A stretch of 64,000 nucleotides of DNA from Mucilaginibacter terrigena (GCF_004168255.1 NZ_SEWG01000001.1:620001-684000); one strand, 5' to 3'. Counted from the stretch's first letter, positions 15,599 to 23,679 are shown. Made by a program: numbers and translations. Notes: a model not told the origin generated them from the sequence alone.

Positions 15599-16684
15599 AT
15601 GACTGAAACTAATAAAGATATTCAAAAACTCCCCCTTCAGGGGGCCGGGGGCCAAACTCCCCCTTCAGGGGGTTGGGGGGCTGGGGCTAAAGTTCGTGTC
15701 GGCATTCTTGGCGGCGCGGGTTATACCGCTGGCGAGATGCTAAGGATACTGATCAACCATCCCAATGTTGAGATCGTGTTTGTGCATAGCAATAGTAACG
15801 CGGGCAACCATGTTTACGATGTACATACCGACCTTTTTGGCGATACTGAACTTCAGTTTGCATCGGAACTGGCTTTTAATATCGATGTTTTGTTTTTATG
15901 TGTGGGCCATGGTGATGCTAAGAAGTTTTTAGAGGCGAATGAGATCCCTGATCATATTAAAATAATTGACCTAAGCCAGGATTTTCGATTAAGTCAGAAT
16001 GCGGCCATCGGTAATAAAAGCTTTGTTTACGGTTTACCTGAATTAAACCGCGAAGCCATTAAAACGGCCGATAATATAGCTAATCCGGGTTGTTTTGCTA
16101 CCTGCCTGCAATTAGGCTTGTTACCGCTTGCGAGCAAAGGCTTATTGAAAAGCGAGGTTCATATTACCTCAACTACAGGCTCTACAGGTGCCGGGCAAAG
16201 CCTTTCCCCTACTTCGCACTTTACCTGGCGGAATGATAACCTATCTGTTTATAAAGTATTTAACCACCAGCATTTGAATGAGATTAATCAATCTCTAAGT
16301 CAGGCTGCAAGTGCTTTTACTCCACCTTCAGGGGGCTGGGGGGCTTTGAATTTTGTGCCTTACCGTGGTGGCTTTACCCGTGGTATCATCGCCTCAATTT
16401 ATACGGAGAGCGACCTGAGCGAAGCTGAGGCATTAAAGCTTTACCAGGAGTATTATGCCGGGCACCCATTTACACATGTCACCAATAAAGATATCGACCT
16501 GAAACAGATCGTGAACACCAACAAATGCTTTGTTCAGGTTAAGAAACACGAGGATAAGATATTTATAATCAGCATAATGGATAACTTACTTAAAGGCGCG
16601 AGCGGACAGGCAGTACAGAACATGAACCTCATGTTCGGCCTGGATGAACGCGCAGGGTTACGACTTAAGGCGACCGGTTTTTAA
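15599..16684 (+). CDS. argC: N-acyl-gamma-glutamyl-phosphate reductase
   Basis: Reduces N-acylglutamyl phosphate to the semialdehyde with NADPH. The Rossmann motif KVRVGILGGAGYTAGE begins only at residue 31; residues 1-30 are repeat-encoded (LPLQGAGG, TPPSGGWGA). The catalytic Cys is C165 in ANPGCFATC. A second in-frame insertion (TPPSGGWGA, about 241-249) lies just before NFVPYRGG, which is conserved in ArgC. At 361 residues it is longer than the roughly 320 I expect for relatives. A TTG at 15569 is in frame, but the ATG at 15599 is preferred because it matches the duplicated start of the cupin gene. Confidence 0.93.
   Translation: MTETNKDIQKLPLQGAGGQTPPSGGWGAGAKVRVGILGGAGYTAGEMLRILINHPNVEIVFVHSNSNAGNHVYDVHTDLFGDTELQFASELAFNIDVLFLCVGHGDAKKFLEANEIPDHIKIIDLSQDFRLSQNAAIGNKSFVYGLPELNREAIKTADNIANPGCFATCLQLGLLPLASKGLLKSEVHITSTTGSTGAGQSLSPTSHFTWRNDNLSVYKVFNHQHLNEINQSLSQAASAFTPPSGGWGALNFVPYRGGFTRGIIASIYTESDLSEAEALKLYQEYYAGHPFTHVTNKDIDLKQIVNTNKCFVQVKKHEDKIFIISIMDNLLKGASGQAVQNMNLMFGLDERAGLRLKATGF
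15629..15687. repeat. Two tandem palindromic elements in the argC 5' coding region
   Basis: Two copies in direct orientation: ACTCCCCCTTCAGGGGGCCG at 15628 onward and ACTCCCCCTTCAGGGGGTTG at 15655 onward. They are read in two different frames, giving LPLQGAGG and then TPPSGGWGA, and both keep the argC frame open. Confidence 0.8.
16319..16346. repeat. Palindromic element inserted in the middle of argC
   Basis: ACTCCACCTTCAGGGGGCTG followed by GGGGGCTT encodes TPPSGGWGA in frame between the variable segment SQAASAF and the conserved NFVPYRGG. One C-to-A change (CCCCC to CCACC) weakens the palindrome, which suggests that the insertion is not recent. Confidence 0.8.
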
Positions 16685-16726
16685 TAAAGTTGAAGGTTTA
16701 AAGTTGAAAGTATAAAGTTTTAAGAA
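16685..16726 (+). repeat. Left arm of inverted word array around four-helix-bundle gene 2
   Basis: Words AAAGTTGAAGGTTTAAAGTT followed by GAAAGTATAAAGTTTTAAG fill the gap from the argC stop to the start of the four-helix-bundle gene. They are imperfectly complementary to the array after it. The word differs from that of copy 1 (AAAGGTA), so the two arrays are not copies of one sequence. Confidence 0.75.
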
Positions 16727-17080
16727 ATGCAGGATTATAAAGAGTTGTTAGTTTGGCAAAAATCACATGCTTTTGTGCTAAGTATTTATAAATCTTTGCT
16801 CACCTTTCCAAAAGACGAAGCATTCAATTTAATAAGCCAGCTTAAAAGAGCATCAACTTCTATTCCTACTAATATTGCAGAAGGAACAGGCAGATTTACT
16901 CAAAAGGATTTTGCCAGCTATCTACAAATCGCCTTAGGATCATCCCATGAAGTGGAGTATTTGATTTTATTATCTAAAGATCTTGGCTTCATGAATCCCG
17001 AGCCTTACCAACTCCATTGGCAGCATATCAATGAGATTAAAGCAATGTTGATCTCATTAATTAAAAAAGTCAGGAACTAA
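16727..17080 (+). CDS. Four-helix-bundle protein, 23S rRNA IVS/S23 family (copy 2)
   Basis: A 117-residue paralogue of the protein at 13500. It shares the opening (QDYKELLVWQKSHAF), SIPTNIAEGTGRF, ALGSSHEVEYLILL and INEIKAMLISLIKKVR, but most other positions differ. It lies between argC and argD with inverted word arrays on each side, the right array ending at the argD ATG. Base composition is more AT-rich than the arg genes around it. Function unknown; position and flanks suggest an inserted cassette rather than a pathway member. Confidence 0.88.
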   Translation: MQDYKELLVWQKSHAFVLSIYKSLLTFPKDEAFNLISQLKRASTSIPTNIAEGTGRFTQKDFASYLQIALGSSHEVEYLILLSKDLGFMNPEPYQLHWQHINEIKAMLISLIKKVRN

Positions 17081-17125
17081 TATGTCTTCTCACTTTCAAC
17101 TTTTAACTTTCTACTTTGAACTCTT
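17081..17125 (+). repeat. Right arm of inverted word array around four-helix-bundle gene 2
   Basis: CTCACTTTCAACTTTTAACT followed by TTCTACTTTGAACTCTT leads directly into the argD start codon. Its reverse complement (words AAAGTTGAAAGT, AAAGTTAAAAG) matches the words of the left arm at 16685-16726. Confidence 0.75.
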
Positions 17126-18256
17126 ATGAAGTTATTCGACGTATATCCAATCAATCCAATTAACATAGTAAAAGGCCAAGGCAGCCTTGTTTATGATGAT
17201 AAGGGCACCGAATACCTCGACCTTTATGGCGGGCATGCTGTTATCTCTATCGGGCATACCAACCCGCATTACGTAAAACGGCTGGAAGACCAGCTGCACC
17301 AGATAGGTTTTTATTCCAACTCCATCGAGATCCCGCTACAAACACAACTGGCCGAAAAGCTTGGCCATGTTTCGGGCAAGGAAGATTACCAGCTATTCCT
17401 TTGTAACTCGGGTGCCGAGGCTAACGAGAACGCTTTGAAACTGGCATCGTTTTACAATGGCAAAAAGAAGATCATCGCCTTTAAAAAGGCTTTTCACGGT
17501 CGTACATCGCTTGCAGTTGCAGCTACGGACAACCCCAAAATCGTAGCTCCGGTTAACGAAACTGATAACGTAATTTTCCTGCCGTGGGATGACGAAGCGG
17601 CTTTAGAAGATGCATTCAAAAACAATGAGGTGTCTTCGGTAATTATCGAGGGTATCCAGGGTGTTGGTGGCATACAGGTTGCCCCTGTTAGTTTCCTGCG
17701 AAAAATAAGGTCGCTTTGTGACGAGTACAATGCCGTTTTTATTGCCGATTCGGTACAATGCGGTTATGGGCGTACAGGCAAATTCTTCTCGCACGATTAT
17801 GCGAATATCAACGCTGATATCTACTCCATGGCTAAAGGTATGGGCAACGGCTTCCCTATTGGTGGTATTATTATATCGCCGAAAATTGCCCCTGCTTATG
17901 GTATGCTGGGCACTACGTTTGGTGGCAACCATTTGGCTTGTGCTGCAGGTTTGGCCGTGCTGGAAGTTATCGAGCAGGAAAACCTGATGCAAAATGCAGC
18001 TGAAATTGGCGGCTACCTGATAGATGAGCTAAAGAAATTCGATAAGGTGAAAGAAGTACGTGGTCGTGGCCTGATGATAGGTATAGACCTGCCCGAAGAA
18101 CTAAGTAACGTTAAGAAAGATCTGCTGTTTAAGCACCAGATATTCACTGGCGAGGCAAAACCCAACGTGGTAAGGTTATTGCCCGCCCTTAATTTGACAA
18201 AAGCGCATGCCGACAGATTTTTAGAGGCGTTCAGCACAACAATGCGCGCCCTCTAA
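17126..18256 (+). CDS. argD: N-acylornithine aminotransferase
   Basis: PLP-dependent class III aminotransferase, 376 residues, converting N-acylglutamate semialdehyde to N-acylornithine. The PLP Lys is about K237 in YSMAKGMGNGFPIGG. The cofactor-binding blocks CNSGAEANENALKLA and FHGRTSLAVAAT are present, and DSVQCGYGRTGKFF carries the conserved Asp. The region GTTFGGNHLACAAG is also typical of ArgD. The acyl group (acetyl or succinyl) cannot be decided from this protein. Confidence 0.94.
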   Translation: MKLFDVYPINPINIVKGQGSLVYDDKGTEYLDLYGGHAVISIGHTNPHYVKRLEDQLHQIGFYSNSIEIPLQTQLAEKLGHVSGKEDYQLFLCNSGAEANENALKLASFYNGKKKIIAFKKAFHGRTSLAVAATDNPKIVAPVNETDNVIFLPWDDEAALEDAFKNNEVSSVIIEGIQGVGGIQVAPVSFLRKIRSLCDEYNAVFIADSVQCGYGRTGKFFSHDYANINADIYSMAKGMGNGFPIGGIIISPKIAPAYGMLGTTFGGNHLACAAGLAVLEVIEQENLMQNAAEIGGYLIDELKKFDKVKEVRGRGLMIGIDLPEELSNVKKDLLFKHQIFTGEAKPNVVRLLPALNLTKAHADRFLEAFSTTMRAL

Positions 18257-18280
18257 ATCTCCCCCGGTTGGGGAGACTTA
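18249..18280. repeat. GC-rich palindrome after argD (CTCCCCCGGTTGGGGAG)
   Basis: The perfect stem CTCCCC...GGGGAG lies at the argD stop codon (CTCTAAATCTCCCCCGGTTG). It is of the same general class as the palindromes at 1021 and 15080. It may slow or end transcription between argD and argF'. Confidence 0.55.
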
Positions 18281-18329
18281 ATAATGAAGTGGTTTAAAAT
18301 TTAATTATATTTTTACAGAATTAACAAAC

Positions 18330-18368
18330 AAATCCCTCTCCTTTGGAGAGGGATTTAGGGTGAGGCTT
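18330..18368. repeat. Dispersed hairpin element before argF' (CCCTCTCCTTTGGAGAGGG)
   Basis: CCCTCTCCTTTGGAGAGGG is a perfect 8-bp stem with a 3-nt loop, followed by ATTTAGGGTGAGGCTT. This layout is a common intergenic element in the family. It ends about 12 nt before the argF' ATG and may influence expression of argF'. Confidence 0.65.
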
Positions 18369-18380
18369 AACGGGCTAAAA

Positions 18381-19331
18381 ATGAAACTATTCTCTTCGGT
18401 AAATGATGTTAAGGATGTGCCGGCACTGGTTGCCCGGGCATTGCAATTGAAACAAAACCCATACGCGCACCAGCATTTGGGTAAGAATAAAACCCTGAGC
18501 CTTGTTTTCCTGAACCCAAGCCTGCGTACCCGTATGAGCACCCAAAAAGCTGCCTTGAACCTGGGTATGAACGTAATTGTGCTGAACATTGATAAAGAAG
18601 GCTGGGCGCTCGAACTGCGCGATAACGTAATTATGAATGGCACCACCGTAGAGCATATCCGCGAAGCAGCCGGCGTAATGGGCGAATATTCGGATATTAT
18701 AGGGGTACGCTCCTTCCCGGGTTTAAAAGACCGCGAGGAGGATTATAGCGAATCCATTTTTAACAAGTTTGTAGAGTTTTGCAAGGTGCCCGTCGTGAGT
18801 TTGGAATCGGCTACGCGCCACCCGCTGCAAAGCCTTGCCGACCTGGTTACCATCGAAGAACTAAAAACAAAAGCCCGCCCTAAAGTGGTACTAACCTGGG
18901 CACCGCATATAAAGGCCCTGCCGCAGGCCGTACCCAACTCTTTTGCCGAATGGATGTGCAAGGCTGATGTAGATTTCACCATCGCCCACCCCGCGGGTTA
19001 CGAGCTTTGTGCAGATTTTACAAACGGCGCAACCATTACCCACAACCAGGATGAAGCGATAAAGGACGCTGATTTTATCTATGTGAAAAATTGGTCCGCT
19101 TATGAGCCTTACGGCGCGGTAACCGGTGGCAACGAAGGCTGGATGCTGACCAATGCCAAACTGGATGCAGTTGCGCCAAACGCTAAAGTAATGCATTGCC
19201 TGCCCGTACGCCGCGATCTTGAATTATCATCAGAGATACTGGACGGGCCAAAGTCTGTGGTGATCCATGAAGCCGGTAACCGTGTTTGGGCTGCACAGGC
19301 GGTGTTAAAACAGATGTTGGAAACGTTGTAA
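18381..19331 (+). CDS. argF': N-succinylornithine (or N-acetylornithine) carbamoyltransferase
   Basis: Carbamoylates N-acylornithine to N-acylcitrulline, the Bacteroidota variant of the OTCase step. 316 residues. The carbamoyl-phosphate motif is SLRTRMST (47-54). ATRHPLQSLADL carries the other phosphate-binding residues, and HCLPVRRDLEL is the conserved C-terminal loop. Residue 90 (NGTTVEH) is Val, at the position where Pro (B. fragilis, succinyl) or Glu (X. campestris, acetyl) sets substrate choice, so succinylornithine is favoured. The in-frame GTG at 18360 lies inside a repeat; the ATG at 18381 gives the normal N-terminus. Confidence 0.92.
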   Translation: MKLFSSVNDVKDVPALVARALQLKQNPYAHQHLGKNKTLSLVFLNPSLRTRMSTQKAALNLGMNVIVLNIDKEGWALELRDNVIMNGTTVEHIREAAGVMGEYSDIIGVRSFPGLKDREEDYSESIFNKFVEFCKVPVVSLESATRHPLQSLADLVTIEELKTKARPKVVLTWAPHIKALPQAVPNSFAEWMCKADVDFTIAHPAGYELCADFTNGATITHNQDEAIKDADFIYVKNWSAYEPYGAVTGGNEGWMLTNAKLDAVAPNAKVMHCLPVRRDLELSSEILDGPKSVVIHEAGNRVWAAQAVLKQMLETL

Positions 19332-19382
19332 TAAAACCTCAAATGGTCTTGTTTCTTGACTCTTATATCTTGACTCTTTCCC
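19332..19382. repeat. Short-word array before paiB (CTTGACTCTTATATCTTGACTC)
   Basis: TTTCTTGACTCTTATATCTT followed by GACTCTTTCCC repeats the word TCTTGACTCT twice and runs to the start codon of the next gene. Similar words appear at 47.9 kb. Only one arm is seen here. Confidence 0.5.
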
Positions 19383-20000
19383 ATGTATACGCCTAAGCAC
19401 TTTCAAATAACCGACCATCAGGAAGCCATCAGCTTTATGCAAAGGTATAGCTTCGCGACGATAGTTACCATGATGAATGGTGTACCCGAAGCCACCCACC
19501 TGCCCTTTCTGGTTGAGCAGCGCGGCGGGCAATTGGTTTTGATATCGCACTTTGCCAGGGCAAATCCGCAGGCAGGCGCTGTATTTAACGAAACATCGCT
19601 GGTGATATTTACCGAGCCGCATGCCTACATCTCTCCCACTAATTATGAGAAGGAACAAAGCGTACCCACCTGGAATTACCTCTCGGTTCATGCTTACGGC
19701 AAGGCCACGTTAATTGAGGGTAAAGCGCAGGTTGCGCAACTGCTCGAAAAAATGATCGGTTTTTACGAGGCCGCTTACCGCAAGCAGTGGGATAACTTGC
19801 CCGCCGACTACAAGTTTAAAATGATGAACGGTATCACCGCTTTTGAAATTGTGGTTACCGACCTGCAAGCCAAAAAGAAATTAAGCCAGAACCGCACAGA
19901 GGTAGAACGCGAAAACATCATCGCATTGTTCAGTAAATCAACAGATCAAAACGAACTGGAAATAGCGGCGTACATGGCAACCCCTAAAAAAGACAATTAA
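19383..20000 (+). CDS. PaiB-family FMN-binding protein
   Basis: A 205-residue protein of the PaiB (FMN-binding negative transcriptional regulator) family with a split-barrel flavin fold. It begins MYTPKHFQITDHQEAISFMQ, has SFATIVTMMNGVPEATHLPF (about 22-41) and the His-rich VLISHFARANPQ, and later VPTWNYLSVHAYGKAT and MMNGITAFEI. PaiB was described as a repressor of sporulation and protease genes in Bacillus; its role here is unknown. It splits the arg cluster together with the next two genes. Confidence 0.88.
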   Translation: MYTPKHFQITDHQEAISFMQRYSFATIVTMMNGVPEATHLPFLVEQRGGQLVLISHFARANPQAGAVFNETSLVIFTEPHAYISPTNYEKEQSVPTWNYLSVHAYGKATLIEGKAQVAQLLEKMIGFYEAAYRKQWDNLPADYKFKMMNGITAFEIVVTDLQAKKKLSQNRTEVERENIIALFSKSTDQNELEIAAYMATPKKDN

Positions 20001-20002
20001 AA

Positions 20003-20061
20003 ATCTCACGCCGTCGCTCGGCTCCAGCCGAGTGACCGATATTATAAGGCCTCCGGCCGCA
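20003..20061. repeat. Inverted element with CTCGGCT/AGCCGAG hairpin between convergent genes
   Basis: CTCGGCT (20017-20023) and AGCCGAG (20026-20032) form a tight stem with a 2-nt loop, followed by AAGGCCTCCGGCCGCAC with a second small stem GGCC/GGCC. Its position between the ends of paiB and the antiporter gene suggests a two-way terminator. Confidence 0.55.
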
Positions 20062-21312
20062 CTAATCTTTTTCATTTTCCCTGTAAGAAGCGTTGATCAC
20101 CCTGTTCAAGGTAAGCCCCTGCACAATTATCGAAAATATCACGATAAAATAGGTGCCTGCCAGTATAAAATGCCGGTAATTTGAGGCCGGCAATGCCAGC
20201 GCAAGAGCAATAGAGATGCCGCCCCGCAAACCAGCCCAGGTTAAAATATTGATGCTGCTGTAATTAACATTTAACGATCGCCTCAGGAAAGTTAAAGGCA
20301 GCATAATGCTTAGCCACCTTGCCCCCAACAATATAACGATGCCAATTATACCTGTTATCCAATAATTTTGGATGAACGGAAAATTTACCATCTGCAAACC
20401 TATCATCACAAAAAGCATGGTGTTCAGCATCTCGTCTATCAGTGTCCAGAATTTTTCGAGCGCCTGGTGCGAGTGGTCTTTATTATCGATGTTGATTGAC
20501 CTGCCGCCTGCAAATAAACCGGCGGTTACCACAGCAAGCGGGATCGATAAATGCAATAGCGTAGCCGCCAATGAATTGAACATCACCAGCGATAACGATA
20601 CCAATACGATTGTCTGGAAATCGTTAATGGATTTCATTAGCCTGAAGGCTATAAAGCCGGTTACCGCACCCATTGCTATACCGCCGAATACCTCCTGTAC
20701 AAATAAGAGGGCTGCTTTTGCAAAATCTATATTATCTGTACCCGATTGTGTGATCTCCAGCAACGTAATAAACAAAACCAACCCTATACCGTCGTTAAAT
20801 AAAGATTCACCTGAGATGATGGTTTCCAGGTTATTGGGTAGCTTAGAACCCTTAATAATGGCCCCTACCGCCACAGGATCTGTCGGCGAGATCAACGCGC
20901 CGAACAATAAACAGTAGATGTAAGGGATCTTAATATCTATCAACCCTGTAACCCAATAAAGCAGCGTGCCGAAAATTGCCGTTGATACAATTACACCGAG
21001 GGTGCTCAACACAAAAACTGACCGCATCTCGCGCTTTAATTTTCGGGTATCTAAATTAAAGGCACTCGCGAAAAGCAGGAACCCAAGCATGATATTTAAT
21101 ACCGTGGTAGAAAAATTGATGTTTGTAGCCAGTATGGTTAGCTTATCGGCGATTTTTGGGTTTAGGCGGTCCACAATAATGGTTAGCACCGAACCGGCGA
21201 TGGCCAGCGTCATGATACCGATAGTACCGGGCAGCTTCAGCCATCGCGCGTTGATGTAGGAGTAAATGGCGCTGACTATTACAAGCAGCGCGATGATTAA
21301 AAACAGGTGCAT
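20062..21312 (-). CDS. Na+/H+ antiporter, CPA1 family (NhaP-like)
   Basis: A 416-residue cation:proton antiporter with 11 to 13 membrane helices and no large cytosolic tail. The CPA1 signatures are present: FGALISPTDPVAVGAI (about 138-153), with the TDP unwound motif, and SGESLFNDGIGLVLF (about 167-181), with the ND ion-binding pair. The C-terminal half contains LTWAGLRGGISIALALALP, with the conserved Arg. It would exchange cytoplasmic Na+ or K+ for protons. It is transcribed opposite to the arg genes. Confidence 0.93.
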   Translation of the reverse strand: MHLFLIIALLVIVSAIYSYINARWLKLPGTIGIMTLAIAGSVLTIIVDRLNPKIADKLTILATNINFSTTVLNIMLGFLLFASAFNLDTRKLKREMRSVFVLSTLGVIVSTAIFGTLLYWVTGLIDIKIPYIYCLLFGALISPTDPVAVGAIIKGSKLPNNLETIISGESLFNDGIGLVLFITLLEITQSGTDNIDFAKAALLFVQEVFGGIAMGAVTGFIAFRLMKSINDFQTIVLVSLSLVMFNSLAATLLHLSIPLAVVTAGLFAGGRSINIDNKDHSHQALEKFWTLIDEMLNTMLFVMIGLQMVNFPFIQNYWITGIIGIVILLGARWLSIMLPLTFLRRSLNVNYSSINILTWAGLRGGISIALALALPASNYRHFILAGTYFIVIFSIIVQGLTLNRVINASYRENEKD

Positions 21313-21348
21313 TTTATATGTTAAAGCTATTAGTTTACCTGCCCATGG

Positions 21349-22647
21349 CTACCTCGCCACCGGGTCGGTCATCATGGTATCTGTTTTAAAATAATGAATA
21401 ATAAGGCGGTTATCGCTGTTGCGGGTAAGGTAATTTACCGCCCAGTTAAAAAACACGATGGCCTTATTGCTAAAACCCGCCAGCGACATCAGGTGAACAA
21501 ACATCCACAACACCCAGGCAAAAAATCCCTGGAAACGCAGCTTGTGCAGGTCGGCAACGGCTTTGTTACGGCCAATGGTGGCCATGGTACCCAGATCGTT
21601 ATAGGTAAAAGGTGTTGTAGGTTTGCCATTGATAATGTTGACGATATTTTTTGCAAGGTGCTTACCCTGCTGCAGCGCCACCTGCGCCACACCTGGAAAG
21701 CCCAAAGGATTAGCCTCGGTAATAACCGCCGAAACATCGCCAATGGCGAATACATTGGTAAAACCTTTTACGCAGTTTATGCCGTCGGTTTGTAAACGCC
21801 CGCCTTTCATCACCGCTTCTTCGGGCATACCGTCGGGTACCTCGCCCCTAACGCCTGCCGCCCAAAACACATTGCGGGTGTTAATGGTGGTGCCATCATC
21901 TATTTTTAGTAATGTGCCGTTGTAGCTTTCTACGTGCACGCTGTTATAGATGGTGATATCCATATCGGTTAAAAACTTTTTGGCCTTTACCGATGCCGGG
22001 GTCGACATGGCCGCCAGCAACTCATCCTTGCCCTCTACCAAAAACACCTTCATGTCGGCATTGCACAGGCCGGGGTAATCCTTGCATAAAATAAATTCGC
22101 GCAGTTCGGATATGGCCCCTGCAAGTTCTACCCCTGTGGGGCCGCCGCCTACAATAACAAACGTTAGTAAGGCATCGCGTTCGGCTTTATCCGCGGTAAC
22201 CAGGGCTCTCTCCAGGTTTTGCAGCAAAAGGCTGCGGATGTTTAAGGCCTCGGCAATGTTTTTCATGGGCATGGTGTTGCGTTCCAGCTCTTTGTTACCA
22301 AAAAAATTGGTGTTGGCCCCGGTTGCTATCACCAGATAATCGTAACGCAACTCGCCTATGCTGGCAGTAATGGTATTGGTTTCGGTGTTGATACTTTGCA
22401 CCTCGGCCAGATGAAAGGTGAAATTCTTTTGCTTGTTAAATATCCGCCTGATGGGGAACCCTATCGAATCGCCCTCGATGGCGCCGGTAGCCACCTGGTA
22501 TAACAGCGGCTGAAAAGTATGGTAATTATGTTTATCCAGCAGCAGTACCTCTACCGGTGCGTTCTTCAGTTTTTTTGCCAGTTGTACCCCGCCAAAACCG
22601 CCGCCAATGATCACCACGCGGGGTATGGCGTTCTTTTGTTTATCCAT
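21349..22647 (-). CDS. Type II NADH dehydrogenase / NAD(P)/FAD-dependent oxidoreductase
   Basis: A 432-residue non-proton-pumping NADH:quinone oxidoreductase. The FAD dinucleotide fold is VVIIGGGFGGVQLAKKL, the NADH fold is TFVIVGGGPTGVELAG, and FAIGDVSAV is the FAD-binding ATG/GD motif. The C-terminal region (FFAWVLWMFVHLMSLAGF) is the amphipathic/hydrophobic membrane anchor. A TTG at 22668 is in frame upstream, but the ATG at 22647 is chosen because the fold starts shortly after it. It lies between the antiporter and argB. Confidence 0.93.
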   Translation of the reverse strand: MDKQKNAIPRVVIIGGGFGGVQLAKKLKNAPVEVLLLDKHNYHTFQPLLYQVATGAIEGDSIGFPIRRIFNKQKNFTFHLAEVQSINTETNTITASIGELRYDYLVIATGANTNFFGNKELERNTMPMKNIAEALNIRSLLLQNLERALVTADKAERDALLTFVIVGGGPTGVELAGAISELREFILCKDYPGLCNADMKVFLVEGKDELLAAMSTPASVKAKKFLTDMDITIYNSVHVESYNGTLLKIDDGTTINTRNVFWAAGVRGEVPDGMPEEAVMKGGRLQTDGINCVKGFTNVFAIGDVSAVITEANPLGFPGVAQVALQQGKHLAKNIVNIINGKPTTPFTYNDLGTMATIGRNKAVADLHKLRFQGFFAWVLWMFVHLMSLAGFSNKAIVFFNWAVNYLTRNSDNRLIIHYFKTDTMMTDPVAR

Positions 22648-22757
22648 ATGATGTATAACCGGCTGCAAATTAATGAATAAACAACCGCTGGTTTAATAGT
22701 TAACAGGATAAAACGGATATGTGTTTTAACAAACAATATTTTTTGACAAATTGGTTG

Positions 22758-22825
22758 TTAAACCACAAGGTTTATTAATGACTTTGCGCTCTTTGTAAAA
22801 AACTCCGTGCCCTTTATGGTTAAAA
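22758..22825. repeat. Low-complexity repeat with words CTTTGTG/CCCTTTATGG ending before argB
   Basis: GACTTTGCGCTCTTTGTAAA followed by AAACTCCGTGCCCTTTATGG and TTAAAAAAA is a two-fold repeat of CTTTGnGCnCTTTnT, also seen in reverse as AACCACAAGG at 22760. This is a common short-word element upstream of genes in Bacteroidota. It lies about 60 nt before the argB ATG. Confidence 0.5.
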
Positions 22826-22884
22826 AAACTACGGCATCCCCAAAAAATAACTATAATTGCCATCGAACTTATATATAATACACC

Positions 22885-23676
22885 ATGCAAGCCCTGCACA
22901 TCATTAAAATTGGCGGTAATGTAATTGATAACTCGGAGAATCTGCACCGTTTTCTGAAGGATTTTACCGCGCTTGATGGGTACAAAATACTGGTGCATGG
23001 CGGCGGCAAAGTGGCCACCCAGATCTCGGAAAGTATGGGTATCGAAGCCAAACTGGTTGACGGCAGGCGGATAACCGATATTGATACCCTGCGCATTGTT
23101 ACGATGGTTTACGGCGGTTTGATCAACAAGAATGTTGTTGCCCAGCTGCAGCGTTACGGTACCAACGCCATTGGCCTTACCGGTGCCGACGGCGATTTTA
23201 TCCGCGCCAAAAAACGCCCGGTTAAAACGATAGATTATGGCTTTGCTGGCGACCTGTTCGAGGGGTCTATCAACCCGGATAATATCAGTAAATTATTGGA
23301 TAGCGGCTTTACCCCTGTTTTTTGCGCCCTTACGCACGATGGCGATGGCCAGCTGTTGAACACCAATGCCGATACCATTGCCTCGGCGCTGGCGGTTGCG
23401 CTTTCAAAATCATACGAAACCACATTGGTGTATTGCTTTGAAAAGAAAGGCGTTTTGCAGGATATTGATGATGAAGATTCATTGATCAGGGAGATAAACC
23501 CCGAGCGTTACGAGAAATTGAAGACAGACGAAATTATCCATAGCGGAATGCTCCCCAAAATGGACAATGCCTTTACAGCGATATCATTCGGGGTTAAGGC
23601 CGTTATCATTGGGCATTCAGACGATCTGGGGCAATTAAAAAACAAAGCGGGTTTTGGTACCCGTTTAAGTAAATAG
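22885..23676 (+). CDS. argB: N-acylglutamate kinase
   Basis: Phosphorylates N-acetyl- or N-succinylglutamate in arginine synthesis. The amino-acid-kinase fold has KIGGNVID (residues 8-15), VHGGGKVATQISESMG (glycine-rich nucleotide loop, about 38-53), GLTGADGDF, and LNTNADTIASALA near the ATP site. 263 residues, a normal size. It is followed 3 nt later by proC. It is separated from the main arg cluster by paiB, an antiporter and ndh. Confidence 0.94.
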   Translation: MQALHIIKIGGNVIDNSENLHRFLKDFTALDGYKILVHGGGKVATQISESMGIEAKLVDGRRITDIDTLRIVTMVYGGLINKNVVAQLQRYGTNAIGLTGADGDFIRAKKRPVKTIDYGFAGDLFEGSINPDNISKLLDSGFTPVFCALTHDGDGQLLNTNADTIASALAVALSKSYETTLVYCFEKKGVLQDIDDEDSLIREINPERYEKLKTDEIIHSGMLPKMDNAFTAISFGVKAVIIGHSDDLGQLKNKAGFGTRLSK

Positions 23677-23679
23677 AAA

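Noticed and set aside
13500..17080. Diversity-generating retroelement (because of Avd-like four-helix-bundle proteins)
   Set aside because: No reverse transcriptase and no template/variable repeat pair were seen in the window; the proteins match the IVS/S23 type instead.
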